Shown piece by piece: positions 18,301-27,944 of a DNA stretch of 56,598 nucleotides. The stretch is from a virus, in the IMG/VR virus record IMGVR_UViG_3300032334_000481, positions 1-56,598 of that record; one strand, 5' to 3'. Below the pieces are notes generated by a model. It was not told where the DNA came from. It ran no database searches and saw only the letters and a list, made by a program, of their open reading frames with translations. A program made the position numbers and the translations under genes. Position 1 is the stretch's first letter. Each line of letters starts with the position of its first letter.

Positions 18301-21300
18301 TTTATCTGTTGCTTTTTCATTTAACGCTAAAGCATCTGTTGCAGACTGAATTGCATTCATTGCAGCAATAGTTGATTCATTTACTGCAGAACCCTTTGTT
18401 GCATCATCTGCGTTTGTATTACTTATTGTTGTAACTGCATCCAAAGCAAGTTTTATAGAATTTTTAGAAACACTTAGTGGTGTTCCATCTGGTCCAAAAA
18501 GACTAGTTATTTTTGCATTGATGTCAATACCAAATTGAGTATTTTTAATTTGCTTTGCTAGATTAGCAACAATACTTCGTGCCTGTGCTGGTGAAAGGAT
18601 TCCTTGAGCAATTGCTGTGCCCATTTGAGACAAAACTAATTGTGATGTTGCTTCTGGACTACCACTCTTTAATGATTTTCCTGCTTGTTCCGATAATGCT
18701 TTTCCAGACTCTGACTCCATGTAAGATTCACCAAATGTTTTTTTACCTGGCTGGATATAGAAGAAACTGCTCGCAGATGTTTCACGTCTCTTATCCATAA
18801 GTTCTCTAGCACCAACTTTTTTAGTAAACTCTGATAACTGAGCCATCGCCTGAGTTGATGCACCAAGTACTCTTACATTCTTTGCAGATGCATCTCTAAG
18901 TTCTTTAAAGTGTGCTTCTAACTGACCTGCAATAGTTACCACCGCCATCAAGCCACCGACAACCATACCAGCAGGTCCAGGAATCATAGACATAGCGGAT
19001 GTCATAGCACCAATAGCAGGTAGTGCTGCTTGAGCACCCTTACCAATATCACCAGGAACCTGAGTTAGCAAACCAGCCAAACCAGAAGCACCATACATCA
19101 TTCCTGTGGCTTTTCCTGTAAATTCATTTCTAGTAATCAATGACTTAAGACCTTTAGGCTTTTTAACTGTCATATTGTTTTTTTCTAGATATTCTTGTTC
19201 TTTTCTATTAATATATTCATCATTTTCCTGAAGTCTCTTCTGGTCTTTTTCATCTAATTGAACTTTTGCTCTTAACTGTTTATTTTCTTGTAGTGCTCTA
19301 TCATACTTCTTAATTGACAAAGACAATTCTTCTTCTAGATTTTCCTGAGTAATCTTTAAAGTTTTTTCCTGTGTGCTATCAACACCAAGCATCTTATCTG
19401 CAAATTTAGACCACAAAGAATTACTTTGAAGTTTTTCACCAGCAGAATCTACTTTGCTACCCAACTTTTTAGCCCATCCACCAAAACTAAATTTTTGAAC
19501 AACACCACCATCTTCATATCCAGGAATAACACCGCCCTTAGCATACCCTGGCAAATTACCAGAAATCATCTGCTGAATCATAGGGCGATGTCTAGCAGCC
19601 TGAGCAGCAGGAATAACAGCCTCACCTGGAGACAGCATGGCAGGAACTACATCGCCAGCACCCTTCGGTCCTGGAACTGAAAATACTCCATCAGCAAAGA
19701 AATATGGCTTTGGCTTTGTCTTTTGTCCTGGAACTCTGTATGGGTTTGTGCTCATTCCTTTAAAGAAAGTTTTTGCAGGTATTCCGTTTACAGTAAACTC
19801 ACTTACCTCTTTACCCCAGTCATCTTCATAAATCCATTCCTGAAGAGATTGCAACATTGCTATTTTGTTTCTAGCAATTCCAGAATATACCTCTTGTCCT
19901 CCATATCCTAAAGAGTATTTTTGATACCCTGGAAGTTCTCCCAAAATAGGTTTTCCATTTACAAGCAAGTCATCAAAAGTAGGTAATCCAATTCTTTTGT
20001 ATTTACCAGTTTTTTTACTAAATACAGATTTTCCTATATCACCAAATTCACCTTGAGTTATCATTGTAGCAATTTGTGCAAGTTGGTCTAGGTCATATGT
20101 TCTGTTCCAATCTTCAAACTTAAAACTCTTTAATCTTGAAGATGTGAAAACTTTTTTATTTGCCTCTGGCTTAGTATCATCTGCACTACTATACATCATT
20201 CTAGATTTAGGTAACCATTTAAAATCATTTTCAGAAACAACTCCACCACCTGCATACCCTGGAATTACTCCACCCTTATTTAAATGAAGTCCAAACATTG
20301 CCAAAACTATTTTTGCAAGTTGTCCTAAACCACTAGTAGCAGCCTTGAATCCTAATGGATTAGTTACAGCCATACTACCTAATCCTGCCATTCCTGCAAG
20401 ACCAGCATACGCTAAACCTTGTGCAACTTCACCAATTTTTTCTGGAGCAGCCTTTGCTATCTTTTTTGCTTTGTATCCCAATGTTTGTTGTTCTAAGTAT
20501 TCTGCACTTCTAGCAATCTGATTATCAAGAGCCTCATCGCTTCTCAAACGCATCAGTCTATCCATAGATGCTGTATTTAGTCTTTCTCTTCCGTTATAAC
20601 TAGCCTCTTTGGATTGTGCTAATGCAAGAGCAAATTGTGGGTTAGATTTAATTGATTGAATAACTGCATCATCTGATAATCCTTGTTTCTTTAAATCAAC
20701 TAGTTCAAGTAGAATGTTGTGTTTTAGTTCTGCATCAGAATATGAAGACTTCTTTTGTCCCATACCAGGAATACCAAAACTTCCCTTGGCATATCCAGGA
20801 ATGATACCGCCCTTAGCAAGTTCAATAGGCAAAGTCTCTTCCCACTCAATGACCTTTTCTGTTCCGCCACCCTTCTTAAAAGCAGCAATAGCATCTTCAT
20901 ATGCGTATAGGTCTGGATAAACTTGTTCCATCTTTAGACCATTCTTTTGTAGTCCTGGATGAACCACACGCTTTTCATCTACAGAAGCAAGATACTCAAA
21001 TAGTTCCATTGCTGTCTTATATGCTTCAGTATATTGTCCATCTCTATGAAGTTTAAGAACTGACTCATATTTTGTTAATGACCTGTCTTTGTATGCTACT
21101 GTACCAGCCTCGTTCGAATAAGTATCTGAACCAACCACTTGAGAACGATACTGTCCAAGTCTAGAAAGTAATGCTTCTTGTGGTGCTGGAACTGCTCCTG
21201 GAGTTCCTCCAGAATACCCTGGAACCATTCCACCCATGTTATATCCTGGGATAACTCCACCATTGGCAAGGAAATATGGTTTTGGTTTTGTCTTTTGCCC

Positions 21301-24300
21301 TGGAACTTTATATTCATTTAAAGATAATCCCTTGAAGAAAGTTTTTGCTGGTATTCCATTTACAGTAAAGTCACTTGCTTCTTTACCCCAATCATCCGCA
21401 TAAATCCATTCTTGAAGAGATTGCAATATTGCTATTCTGTTTCTAGCAAGTCCAGCATAGACCTCTTCTCCTTCATATCCCAGGGAATACTTCTGATATC
21501 CTGGAAGTTCTCCTAATAATGGTTTTCCATTTACAAGTAGGTCTTCAAAAGTAGGAACACCAATTCTCTTATACTTACCACTTTGCTTGTTAAATACAGA
21601 CTTTCCTATACCACTAAACTCACCTTGAGTTATCATTGTAGCAATTTGTGCTAGTTCATCTAGGTCGTGTGTACGACCCCAATCTTCAAATTTAAAACTC
21701 TTTAGTCTAGAAGAAGTGAAAACTTTCTTATTAGCATTTGGCAGAGTAGATGACTCATTAGAATATTGTCTTTCTCTATCTGACTTAGGGAGCCACTTAA
21801 ATTGTCCAGGGAATTTTTCTTCAATAGCATCTCTAGGTACTTTAGAGTTTGAACGAATATTATCGGTTCCTTCGGCATACCCTGGTAAGTTACCAGCAAT
21901 CATCCCCTGAATAAGTCCACTATGCTTTGCTGCTTGTTTAGCAGGAATAACTGCTTCGCCAGGCGACAACATAGCAGGTACTACATCTCCAGCACCTTTT
22001 GGACCAGGGACTGAAAATGTACCATTAGCAAAAAAGTATGGCTTTGGCTTTGTTTTTTGACCTGGAACTCTGTATTCATTTAAAGATAATCCCTTGAAGA
22101 ATTGTTTTGCAGGAATGTTGTTTACAGTAAAGTCTTTTGCGTCTTTGCCCCAGTCATCTTCATAAATCCATTCCTGAAGTGACTGTAGCATTGCTATTTT
22201 ATTTCTAGCAATTCCAGCATATACTTCTTCACCGTCATATCCTAAAGAATATTTTTGATACCCTGGAAGTTCTCCCAAAATAGGCTTTCCATTTACAAGT
22301 AAATCATCGAAAGTAGGTAATCCAATTCTCTTATATTTACCAGTTTTTTTACTATATACAGACTTTCCTATATCACTAAACTCACCTTGAGTTATCATAG
22401 TTGCTAACTGTGCTAGTTCATCTAGGTCATATGTTTGATTCCAATCTTCGAATTTAAAACTTTTTAGTCTTGAAGATGTAAATACTTTTTTATTAGCATT
22501 TGGTTTAGTTTCATTCTCATTGTAATGCATCATTCTTGATTTAGGAAGTTGAGTAAACGCTCCTGGGAATTGCTGTTCAATAGCATCTAAAACTCTTGGA
22601 GTACCCTTAGCAAGAGCAAGTGGGTCAATAACTTTAATTCCAAGTTGGCTAACAGAAGCACGAGTTTCTGGAAGGTCATCGTAAAACTCTTCGATATCAT
22701 ACCACTGCTGATACTTAGAAGTTTTGTCATACTTCATCTGTTCTGGTTTACGATAATCTTTGCTTGCTCTAGAAATTAGTTTTACACCATTTGTGTCAAT
22801 ACCCAATTTTTGCAGGGTATCCAGTGTAACAGCATCATAAGACTGTGGTCTTGCAGTCATAAGAAGAATCTTGTTACCACGAATCTGAGCATCTTTTAAT
22901 CTTTGAATAGCGGCAGGAATACCTTTAGGGTCTTTGGCTACTTCTTCCCACCAGTTGAGTCTTTGCTCTTTAGGTAAAGCCTTGTTTCTTTCTTGATGTG
23001 CTGGCATGAATGATGCTAGGTCAAGTAGTGTGTCATCTACGTCAAATACTGATGCTTTAGGCTTTCCTGTTCCTCCTGGAACAATACCACCAGCAGCGTA
23101 TCTAGCAACACCTTCAAAGAATCTATCTGCATTTAAATTAGACTCTTCTGAATTTTTTCCAGCAAAATATTCTTTATTTTTTAGTAATTCAAAGTTTGGT
23201 ATTGCATTAATTGGATTAATCCTAAGAGTGTTTCCACCTCTTTGTGTTCTATATGTTTGCCATCCACCCTGAGTTAATGCTTCTGGTGCTGTATCTGAAT
23301 CTCTCCATTGGAATGGTTTACTTCCTCTAGCAGTTAGCAACGATTCAATTTCGTTCATTGCTGCTAATTCTTGTGGTGTCTGTTTTCCTTCAAATTTAAA
23401 AGGAGTAGATGGATTTGTTCTAGCACGACTAATTGTATTTAAAATTTGTTGATAAGTTTCTGGACTAATGTTATCCCATGCTCCAGGAACAGTTTCTTCT
23501 CCTGCTTGAGCAAACCTTCTTGCATTAGCCATTGTTCTATGCTTTAATGCACTAACTAGTTTTCTAACCTCTTCTGGACTAAGGTCATTGGCAAATGTTC
23601 CTCTTGGAATAAAGTTTGCTTTTGATGGTTCGAAAGCACTAGGGCTTGTCGCACTCATCCTGAATCTTTCTAAGGTTTCTTCTGATACTTGTTGTGGTCT
23701 ACCTTGGGCATCTGTATTAGCAGAAATATCGTAAAAGACTTTGCTCATTTGTTCATTTGTTCTAGCATTTCCACCTGCTAATGCTTCTTGTGCAATTTGA
23801 TTTGTTGACTTAACTACTCGTCCCTGTGAGTCTTTTTGAGCAGGTGCTCTCATTATGCCAACTCTTTCTGCTTGGTCACGAATAAATCTAAAGCCTCCTC
23901 CCTCTAAAATTCCTGCAACAATATTACCCAAACTTTGGTCAGTGACTTCTGCTGTAGGATTTTGCAATACTGCAGAAACAATATTAGAATCTAATGTATT
24001 TAACATTGTGTCTACAGTTGACTGATTCATAAATGATTCAGACTTCGGGTCAGCATAATCACCAACATGAGAATATAGTTTTAATTTATCAAATTTTCCA
24101 TTAAACATTTGCCAGACGCTTGCAAACTCTTGTCCATTAGGACGTGCTAATCTACTATCCTTTTTTATTCTTTGGTTTAGTTTTGTTATCATTCTTGCAG
24201 TGACATTACCCAAAAGCAAGAAAGGACTTCTATCTAATTTTTCTGGGTCTACTCTAAACCCAGTATCTCTACTCATTCTATCTATGGTTGCATCTGAAAT

Positions 24301-27300
24301 TGCTTGGGTTCTACGTCCAGTTCTAGGGTCTCTGTCATTTGGACTTGAAATTTCGTTAACTATGTGAGTGTCTTGAATTCCAAAATAAGTATCAATTTCG
24401 TCATCATTAACTTTTCCAAGATTTTTTTCGTATGCAGAGTTCTTATCTGCCTGACTCATTTCCTCATATTTATTTTTTGGAACACTAGGAGTTCCAACAG
24501 AATATTGTTTTGGTTTTACCGCAGAATGCATTACTTGATACTTAGCCCAGTCAACAGACATACCTGCCTGAAGTCTTTGCTGCATATCCATATATGCTTG
24601 CTTTTCTTCTGGAGAAAGATTACCAAAGCCAGCAATAGTAGCCTGAAGTCTTGGAGCAACTGCTTGAATCTCTGCCTTAATTGCTGCATCGTATTCTGCA
24701 GGTGTCATGCTCTTAGCAATTTCTGATGTTGATTCAGCGAAGAACTTCTTAGCACCACCCTTTACACCAAGTAGGTTGATAATGGCTTGCTCTTCCATTG
24801 AATTAATTTTGCCACCAAGTTTACGTTTACCTGATGCTGTTTGGAATACCCCAGAAGTACCAACATCTGCGAGAATGTTTTCTCCAAGATTTCCAACACC
24901 AAGGTCCTTATCTCCACGAAGAAGAGAAGCAACAAGTTGTTTAATATAATTATCCTTGCTGAAAGTTTTTGGAACATCTGCTAGTCTTTCATCTACTGGT
25001 GATTCAAGAACTAGGAACTTTCTCTTATTGTCTGGGTCTGTTGGGTCCATCATTACACGAAGTGCTTGTTGTGGTGCTACAAGACCGTGTACATCACGAG
25101 CAATGGTTGTTCCTCTAATCTCTGCCATTGCAGAAACTAAGTCCATCTGTGGCTTTACAAATACCTTAGTGCCATCTGGCTTTTCGTATACCCCACCAAC
25201 ACCAAACGCAGGGAAAGAGTGACCAGTTGTTGGAGAAATTTGTGTTCCATAATTAGTTGGTGGAGTTTGACCATAAGGACCTGCAGCAACTTCATCGCTG
25301 ATTTCCTTCATAGTCTTACCTGTTCTTACAAGACCTTCAGTTTGTTTTTCGGTAAGTGGTCCAATAGTGCTTTGACGCATACCAACACCAGTAGTACCAC
25401 TTTCAAATCCAGGAAGATTTCCTCTAACCATGCCAGCAATTACAGGTGCATATTTTCTTGCATGTTTTGCAGGGATAACTGCTTCTCCTGGAGATAGAAG
25501 AGCAGGAACAATATCTCCTGCACCAGCAGGACCAGGAACCATAGATACACCATTAGCATATTTCTTAGGTGTTGCACTTGGGTCTCCAACTGGAACACCT
25601 GGTATACCAGCGTAACCCTGTTGTGCTTGTACTGCTTGACGATATGCTTCTGTAAGTTTATTAACTGCTTCAGTTTCTGAGGTAAATGTTTGACGAAGTT
25701 TAGCGTGGGCTTGGTCAAGAGAGTCAGCAATTGCAGCAGCCCTTAGTTGTTCTGTTGTCATGTATGAAGTTTGTTCACCAAGAACATCTGATGGCTTAGT
25801 TGTTTTATTAATGAAAGCCTTAATATTTGTGAAGAGTTTCATAATGTTTGCAATACCGTTTGCAATCAAACCAAACGTCATCAAAAGAACTGGACCAATA
25901 CCTGCAACAACAGTAACTAATACCGTTATAAAACTTTTTGCACCTTCACCTAGGTTATTAAATCCATCTAGAATTTTTCCAACAAATTCAACAATTGGGG
26001 TAACAGCCTTTAGGAATGCTTCTCCAACTGGTGCAAGTTTTGCTTGCATATCTTGAAGAGATTTTTGGAACTTAAACATTGGAGAATCTGAAATCTTTTT
26101 CATTTCTCGTTCAGATAGGATTGCTAACTCTTCTGCTGAGTTTTTAGATAGTTCTGCAACCTGCTGTGCCTGACTACCCTCTGCAATTACGTTTTGAAAT
26201 AGTGTAGACATACGAGAAAACTGGAATTTTCCAAACATTTGCTCAATAGCACGAGCACGGTTTAGTGGGTCAAGTGTATCTAAGGATTTAGCAAAATCAA
26301 CGATTGTCTTTTTTAGGTCACCTTTATTGTTTTCAACAATTCCTTTAATATTAATGCCAAGTTTTCCAAGGAACTCGGAAGCCTTAGCACTAGGATTAAT
26401 CATAGATGCAAGACCAGACTTAAGTGCGTTAGCACCTTCAGATGCGTTAATGCCACCTTCCTTCATTGCTGTAAGGAAGAACGCCAGGTCTTTAACATCT
26501 CCACCAAGTTGCTTTACAACTGGGGCTGCTTTTGGAATAGCAATAGTTAGGTCATCAATGCTTAGTGTTGTCTGGTTTTCTACTGCGTTAAGGAAGTCAA
26601 TATTTTTTCCTAGGTCATCGGCTGCAATACCAAAAGCATTTGTAAGACTAATTGTTGTCTCTAGTGCTTTCTGTTGGTCTACCCCACCGAGAACAGAAAG
26701 TTTTGCAGACTGGTCAATTTGCTGTAGTAGGTCTGTACCAGTCTTACCCATAGCGGCTGCTTGAGCAGCCATATCCATAGTATCTGCAACAGCAACACCA
26801 TATTTTGTAAACTCATTTGCAAGTGCTTGAACAGACTTAACCATTTTATTGGTCTCTGTTGTTGTAGTATTCATGTCTCCATAAACACGCTTAAACTTAA
26901 TAGAGGCTGCTTCAATTTGCATATATGACTTAGCAGCGGCAGAACCCATTAGGGTAAGTGGAATTGTAAAACCAACCATCAACTGGCGACCAGCCCATTG
27001 GGTATTCTTACCAAAGTTTAGAAGTTGAGTAGAGCCTTGCTTCATCAACTGGTTAAAGAGTTGCTGTTTTTGAGCAGCAATCTGTGTCTTTGTTGCAAGA
27101 CTATTCATGTCAAGTGCAAGTGGCTTTACAGCAATAGCCTTCATTGCACCATTAGCATCACGACCAAGTTTAATATATTGGGTTTGAACTTCTTTTACTC
27201 GTTCAATTGCTACTTGCTGGATAGTGGCAAATTCTGATTTAAATAATTTACCAAATGTTTTAGATGCTCCACCAGCATAGCGAAAATATTCGCCAATTCC

Positions 27301-27558
27301 CATTTTGTTTTTTTCAAGTGCTTCTGTAAAAGACTCTGCACTTGTTTTAATGGTTTTTATATTTGCCTGGAATTTTCCAGTTGCATTAATAGAGGTTACA
27401 AGATTTTGCTGCATTGCAGCAGCAGCCTGTGCATTTGCTGCACCTGCTTTTCGCATTGCTTGCTGAAAGGCTGATATTTGTTCCTGAAGTAACTTAAGTT
27501 GAGCCAGAGCATCTGACGTATCTATATTTACTTTTATGTTGGATTCAATATCAGCCAT
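15370..27558 (-). CDS. Giant tape measure protein with inserted enzymatic-type domains
   Basis: 4,062 residues. It sets tail length during assembly. Residues 1-150 form an N-terminal coiled coil. Residues 180-480 are a TP901-type tape measure core. A hydrophobic segment follows near 540-570. Next come Gly/Pro linkers with VPGPxGAGDxVPAxLSPGEAVIPA (near 671, 1850, 2628), a possible kinase-fold domain (785-900), and a HAD-like phosphatase domain (DVDDT at 1506-1510, LMTARP near 1566). Three near-identical 165-residue repeats lie at about 1680-1845, 1935-2100 and 2460-2625. Further features are more hydrophobic segments (about 2330-2410, 2810-2860), a helical region 3400-3760 and a terminal TVPAMLTPGEFVV motif. 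If all of it spans the tail at 0.15 nm per residue the tail would be near 600 nm; the inserted domains make that an upper bound. Confidence 0.95.
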   Translation of the reverse strand: MADIESNIKVNIDTSDALAQLKLLQEQISAFQQAMRKAGAANAQAAAAMQQNLVTSINATGKFQANIKTIKTSAESFTEALEKNKMGIGEYFRYAGGASKTFGKLFKSEFATIQQVAIERVKEVQTQYIKLGRDANGAMKAIAVKPLALDMNSLATKTQIAAQKQQLFNQLMKQGSTQLLNFGKNTQWAGRQLMVGFTIPLTLMGSAAAKSYMQIEAASIKFKRVYGDMNTTTTETNKMVKSVQALANEFTKYGVAVADTMDMAAQAAAMGKTGTDLLQQIDQSAKLSVLGGVDQQKALETTISLTNAFGIAADDLGKNIDFLNAVENQTTLSIDDLTIAIPKAAPVVKQLGGDVKDLAFFLTAMKEGGINASEGANALKSGLASMINPSAKASEFLGKLGINIKGIVENNKGDLKKTIVDFAKSLDTLDPLNRARAIEQMFGKFQFSRMSTLFQNVIAEGSQAQQVAELSKNSAEELAILSEREMKKISDSPMFKFQKSLQDMQAKLAPVGEAFLKAVTPIVEFVGKILDGFNNLGEGAKSFITVLVTVVAGIGPVLLMTFGLIANGIANIMKLFTNIKAFINKTTKPSDVLGEQTSYMTTEQLRAAAIADSLDQAHAKLRQTFTSETEAVNKLTEAYRQAVQAQQGYAGIPGVPVGDPSATPKKYANGVSMVPGPAGAGDIVPALLSPGEAVIPAKHARKYAPVIAGMVRGNLPGFESGTTGVGMRQSTIGPLTEKQTEGLVRTGKTMKEISDEVAAGPYGQTPPTNYGTQISPTTGHSFPAFGVGGVYEKPDGTKVFVKPQMDLVSAMAEIRGTTIARDVHGLVAPQQALRVMMDPTDPDNKRKFLVLESPVDERLADVPKTFSKDNYIKQLVASLLRGDKDLGVGNLGENILADVGTSGVFQTASGKRKLGGKINSMEEQAIINLLGVKGGAKKFFAESTSEIAKSMTPAEYDAAIKAEIQAVAPRLQATIAGFGNLSPEEKQAYMDMQQRLQAGMSVDWAKYQVMHSAVKPKQYSVGTPSVPKNKYEEMSQADKNSAYEKNLGKVNDDEIDTYFGIQDTHIVNEISSPNDRDPRTGRRTQAISDATIDRMSRDTGFRVDPEKLDRSPFLLLGNVTARMITKLNQRIKKDSRLARPNGQEFASVWQMFNGKFDKLKLYSHVGDYADPKSESFMNQSTVDTMLNTLDSNIVSAVLQNPTAEVTDQSLGNIVAGILEGGGFRFIRDQAERVGIMRAPAQKDSQGRVVKSTNQIAQEALAGGNARTNEQMSKVFYDISANTDAQGRPQQVSEETLERFRMSATSPSAFEPSKANFIPRGTFANDLSPEEVRKLVSALKHRTMANARRFAQAGEETVPGAWDNISPETYQQILNTISRARTNPSTPFKFEGKQTPQELAAMNEIESLLTARGSKPFQWRDSDTAPEALTQGGWQTYRTQRGGNTLRINPINAIPNFELLKNKEYFAGKNSEESNLNADRFFEGVARYAAGGIVPGGTGKPKASVFDVDDTLLDLASFMPAHQERNKALPKEQRLNWWEEVAKDPKGIPAAIQRLKDAQIRGNKILLMTARPQSYDAVTLDTLQKLGIDTNGVKLISRASKDYRKPEQMKYDKTSKYQQWYDIEEFYDDLPETRASVSQLGIKVIDPLALAKGTPRVLDAIEQQFPGAFTQLPKSRMMHYNENETKPNANKKVFTSSRLKSFKFEDWNQTYDLDELAQLATMITQGEFSDIGKSVYSKKTGKYKRIGLPTFDDLLVNGKPILGELPGYQKYSLGYDGEEVYAGIARNKIAMLQSLQEWIYEDDWGKDAKDFTVNNIPAKQFFKGLSLNEYRVPGQKTKPKPYFFANGTFSVPGPKGAGDVVPAMLSPGEAVIPAKQAAKHSGLIQGMIAGNLPGYAEGTDNIRSNSKVPRDAIEEKFPGQFKWLPKSDRERQYSNESSTLPNANKKVFTSSRLKSFKFEDWGRTHDLDELAQIATMITQGEFSGIGKSVFNKQSGKYKRIGVPTFEDLLVNGKPLLGELPGYQKYSLGYEGEEVYAGLARNRIAILQSLQEWIYADDWGKEASDFTVNGIPAKTFFKGLSLNEYKVPGQKTKPKPYFLANGGVIPGYNMGGMVPGYSGGTPGAVPAPQEALLSRLGQYRSQVVGSDTYSNEAGTVAYKDRSLTKYESVLKLHRDGQYTEAYKTAMELFEYLASVDEKRVVHPGLQKNGLKMEQVYPDLYAYEDAIAAFKKGGGTEKVIEWEETLPIELAKGGIIPGYAKGSFGIPGMGQKKSSYSDAELKHNILLELVDLKKQGLSDDAVIQSIKSNPQFALALAQSKEASYNGRERLNTASMDRLMRLRSDEALDNQIARSAEYLEQQTLGYKAKKIAKAAPEKIGEVAQGLAYAGLAGMAGLGSMAVTNPLGFKAATSGLGQLAKIVLAMFGLHLNKGGVIPGYAGGGVVSENDFKWLPKSRMMYSSADDTKPEANKKVFTSSRLKSFKFEDWNRTYDLDQLAQIATMITQGEFGDIGKSVFSKKTGKYKRIGLPTFDDLLVNGKPILGELPGYQKYSLGYGGQEVYSGIARNKIAMLQSLQEWIYEDDWGKEVSEFTVNGIPAKTFFKGMSTNPYRVPGQKTKPKPYFFADGVFSVPGPKGAGDVVPAMLSPGEAVIPAAQAARHRPMIQQMISGNLPGYAKGGVIPGYEDGGVVQKFSFGGWAKKLGSKVDSAGEKLQSNSLWSKFADKMLGVDSTQEKTLKITQENLEEELSLSIKKYDRALQENKQLRAKVQLDEKDQKRLQENDEYINRKEQEYLEKNNMTVKKPKGLKSLITRNEFTGKATGMMYGASGLAGLLTQVPGDIGKGAQAALPAIGAMTSAMSMIPGPAGMVVGGLMAVVTIAGQLEAHFKELRDASAKNVRVLGASTQAMAQLSEFTKKVGARELMDKRRETSASSFFYIQPGKKTFGESYMESESGKALSEQAGKSLKSGSPEATSQLVLSQMGTAIAQGILSPAQARSIVANLAKQIKNTQFGIDINAKITSLFGPDGTPLSVSKNSIKLALDAVTTISNTNADDATKGSAVNESTIAAMNAIQSATDALALNEKATDKDKQDLTTYTQQTMQTLFDNIVSTGNTGQTAQAARDALTEAYKDTGFQDTAKAVGDAVQNFSGFSDQQEIFFTQLLASKTLGTTQMQNAMNMNISGDTLLELLKTNPTAINQLLGIAGSMDRGQGTALINNQVGQTSEEIASTASALELTNKTTGVFEMDETSKKAVQEYYAGKGLNEAKEIDRIYKELDGKKTTITVDTVTTVAGTNSELAKAMKDGKVSGYFNKLKDKKNKIIFTTEFNSLIKADKELIPAIKLWASTARKDINMSDTKLLETYKIEYAFSEAKRVTQAGALQDLTVDPNDTNDEKQGPDPSILDPYVKMLREANNWQQKLTTGWNDSYKAIMKYGNAAVKQMGGIAVLMKAQGADAEIIRDFMNGTEEEQNRIVDKKTGKLRANAGALLKKLKEIKDASEIGLTYVLATPAERLAKDNELYQAGLDVISNKEKKINDKYDKRIKALDEIGKIQEKNNQRQQDTLTLADALSKGDIAAAARAALQAKQNDQKQALNDAKDSIENARKIELEGVEVRINGVLTDRTKLEAILQSNAEKIAGYKLKEEQYQYNIEQNALKSAKHMASILKDGKALALIKPYNPTTGSSGSNSSGNKDEDTKKDAKGNPIGTKYDAKGKISKDGKYNDQGKLIKPETSAAELSKLKKAASTAGLKAEATKANTASTAAQVSAASTYKLDAYKLSNAVRSGNMQSIYADVKESQRAAFTKDFAKLVGLQDTVESYYDPTGMANILNSAAGKEASENLLNALPEETKNVINLIKNRFTSYNTELADYLAKQKAYKDAAGKLGVGNVKWKDMTPDNKAKLQTVYTAYNKKVAFMFNRHKQTNDAIDQIPTLIQQGIDLGSVGLNATTKKTDIANKEVRSWGGFASGGMVIPKGYAIGGGIYGTDTVPAMLTPGEFVVRKAAVDSIGIDKLNSMNSGTSVGESVYNYSITVNANSSDANDIADAVLRQIKRVDSQRLRSNVL
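19685..22520 (-). repeat. Three copies of a ~165-residue module inside the tape measure
   Basis: Copies lie at about 22500-22025, 21745-21262 and 20180-19690. Each starts with ANKKVFTSSRLKSFKFEDW, contains LATMITQGEF or IATMITQGEF and PGYQKYSLGY, and ends with VPGQKTKPKPYF. They are separated by Gly/Pro linkers. The copies differ at scattered positions, so this is duplication followed by drift. I do not recognise the fold. Confidence 0.9.
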
Positions 27559-27575
27559 TCAACTACACCGCTTTA

Positions 27576-27899
27576 CTAGCCGATTAAACCACCCATTAGC
27601 GAAGCATCGCTAAGTCTAATACCAGATGCCTCTTCGACAATCTTGTATACGGTTGGTAGGTCCAAAAGTTCTTCTAGAGACTTTGAATCCTTGGCAATTT
27701 CTGGAGCATATTGCTGAAGAGCAATCTGTACACACTCCATGAGAAGTGTCATTGACTTCTCGTTATCATCTGCCACATCTGCGATACCCTCAAATTTCTT
27801 CATAAAAGGTCGTAGAAGTGAGATTTTTAGTGGTCGTACTGAGATAGTTGTTCCATCTAGTAGTTCTACAGTTTTTGTTTCATTGATAGTTGTAGACAT
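27576..27899 (-). CDS. Tail-assembly-chaperone-like protein, short paralog
   Basis: 107 residues. It starts with a beta-hairpin type segment (TVELLDGTTISVRPLKISLLRPFMKKFEGI), followed by helices (LMECVQIALQQYAPEI, LPTVYKIVEEASGIRL). The same pattern opens the next-upstream 230-aa protein, so the two are paralogs. It sits directly in front of the tape measure gene, where chaperones G/GT lie in siphoviruses. SD AAGGAGG; start ATG. Confidence 0.8.
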   Translation of the reverse strand: MSTTINETKTVELLDGTTISVRPLKISLLRPFMKKFEGIADVADDNEKSMTLLMECVQIALQQYAPEIAKDSKSLEELLDLPTVYKIVEEASGIRLSDASLMGGLIG

Positions 27900-27923
27900 G
27901 AATCCTCCTTAAGGTTCTATATA

Positions 27924-27932
27924 ATTATAGCA
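27924..27932 (-). promoter_or_regulatory. Extended -10 promoter (TGC-TATAAT)
   Basis: TGCTATAAT on the minus strand; predicted +1 near 27917 gives an 18-base leader holding the strong AAGGAGG. Confidence 0.55.
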
Positions 27933-27944
27933 TAGAATGCTTTC

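Noticed and set aside
16253-26764. Many plus-strand reading frames opposite the tape measure
   Set aside because: All are antisense shadows of a recognisable 4,062-residue protein and lack promoters or ribosome sites.
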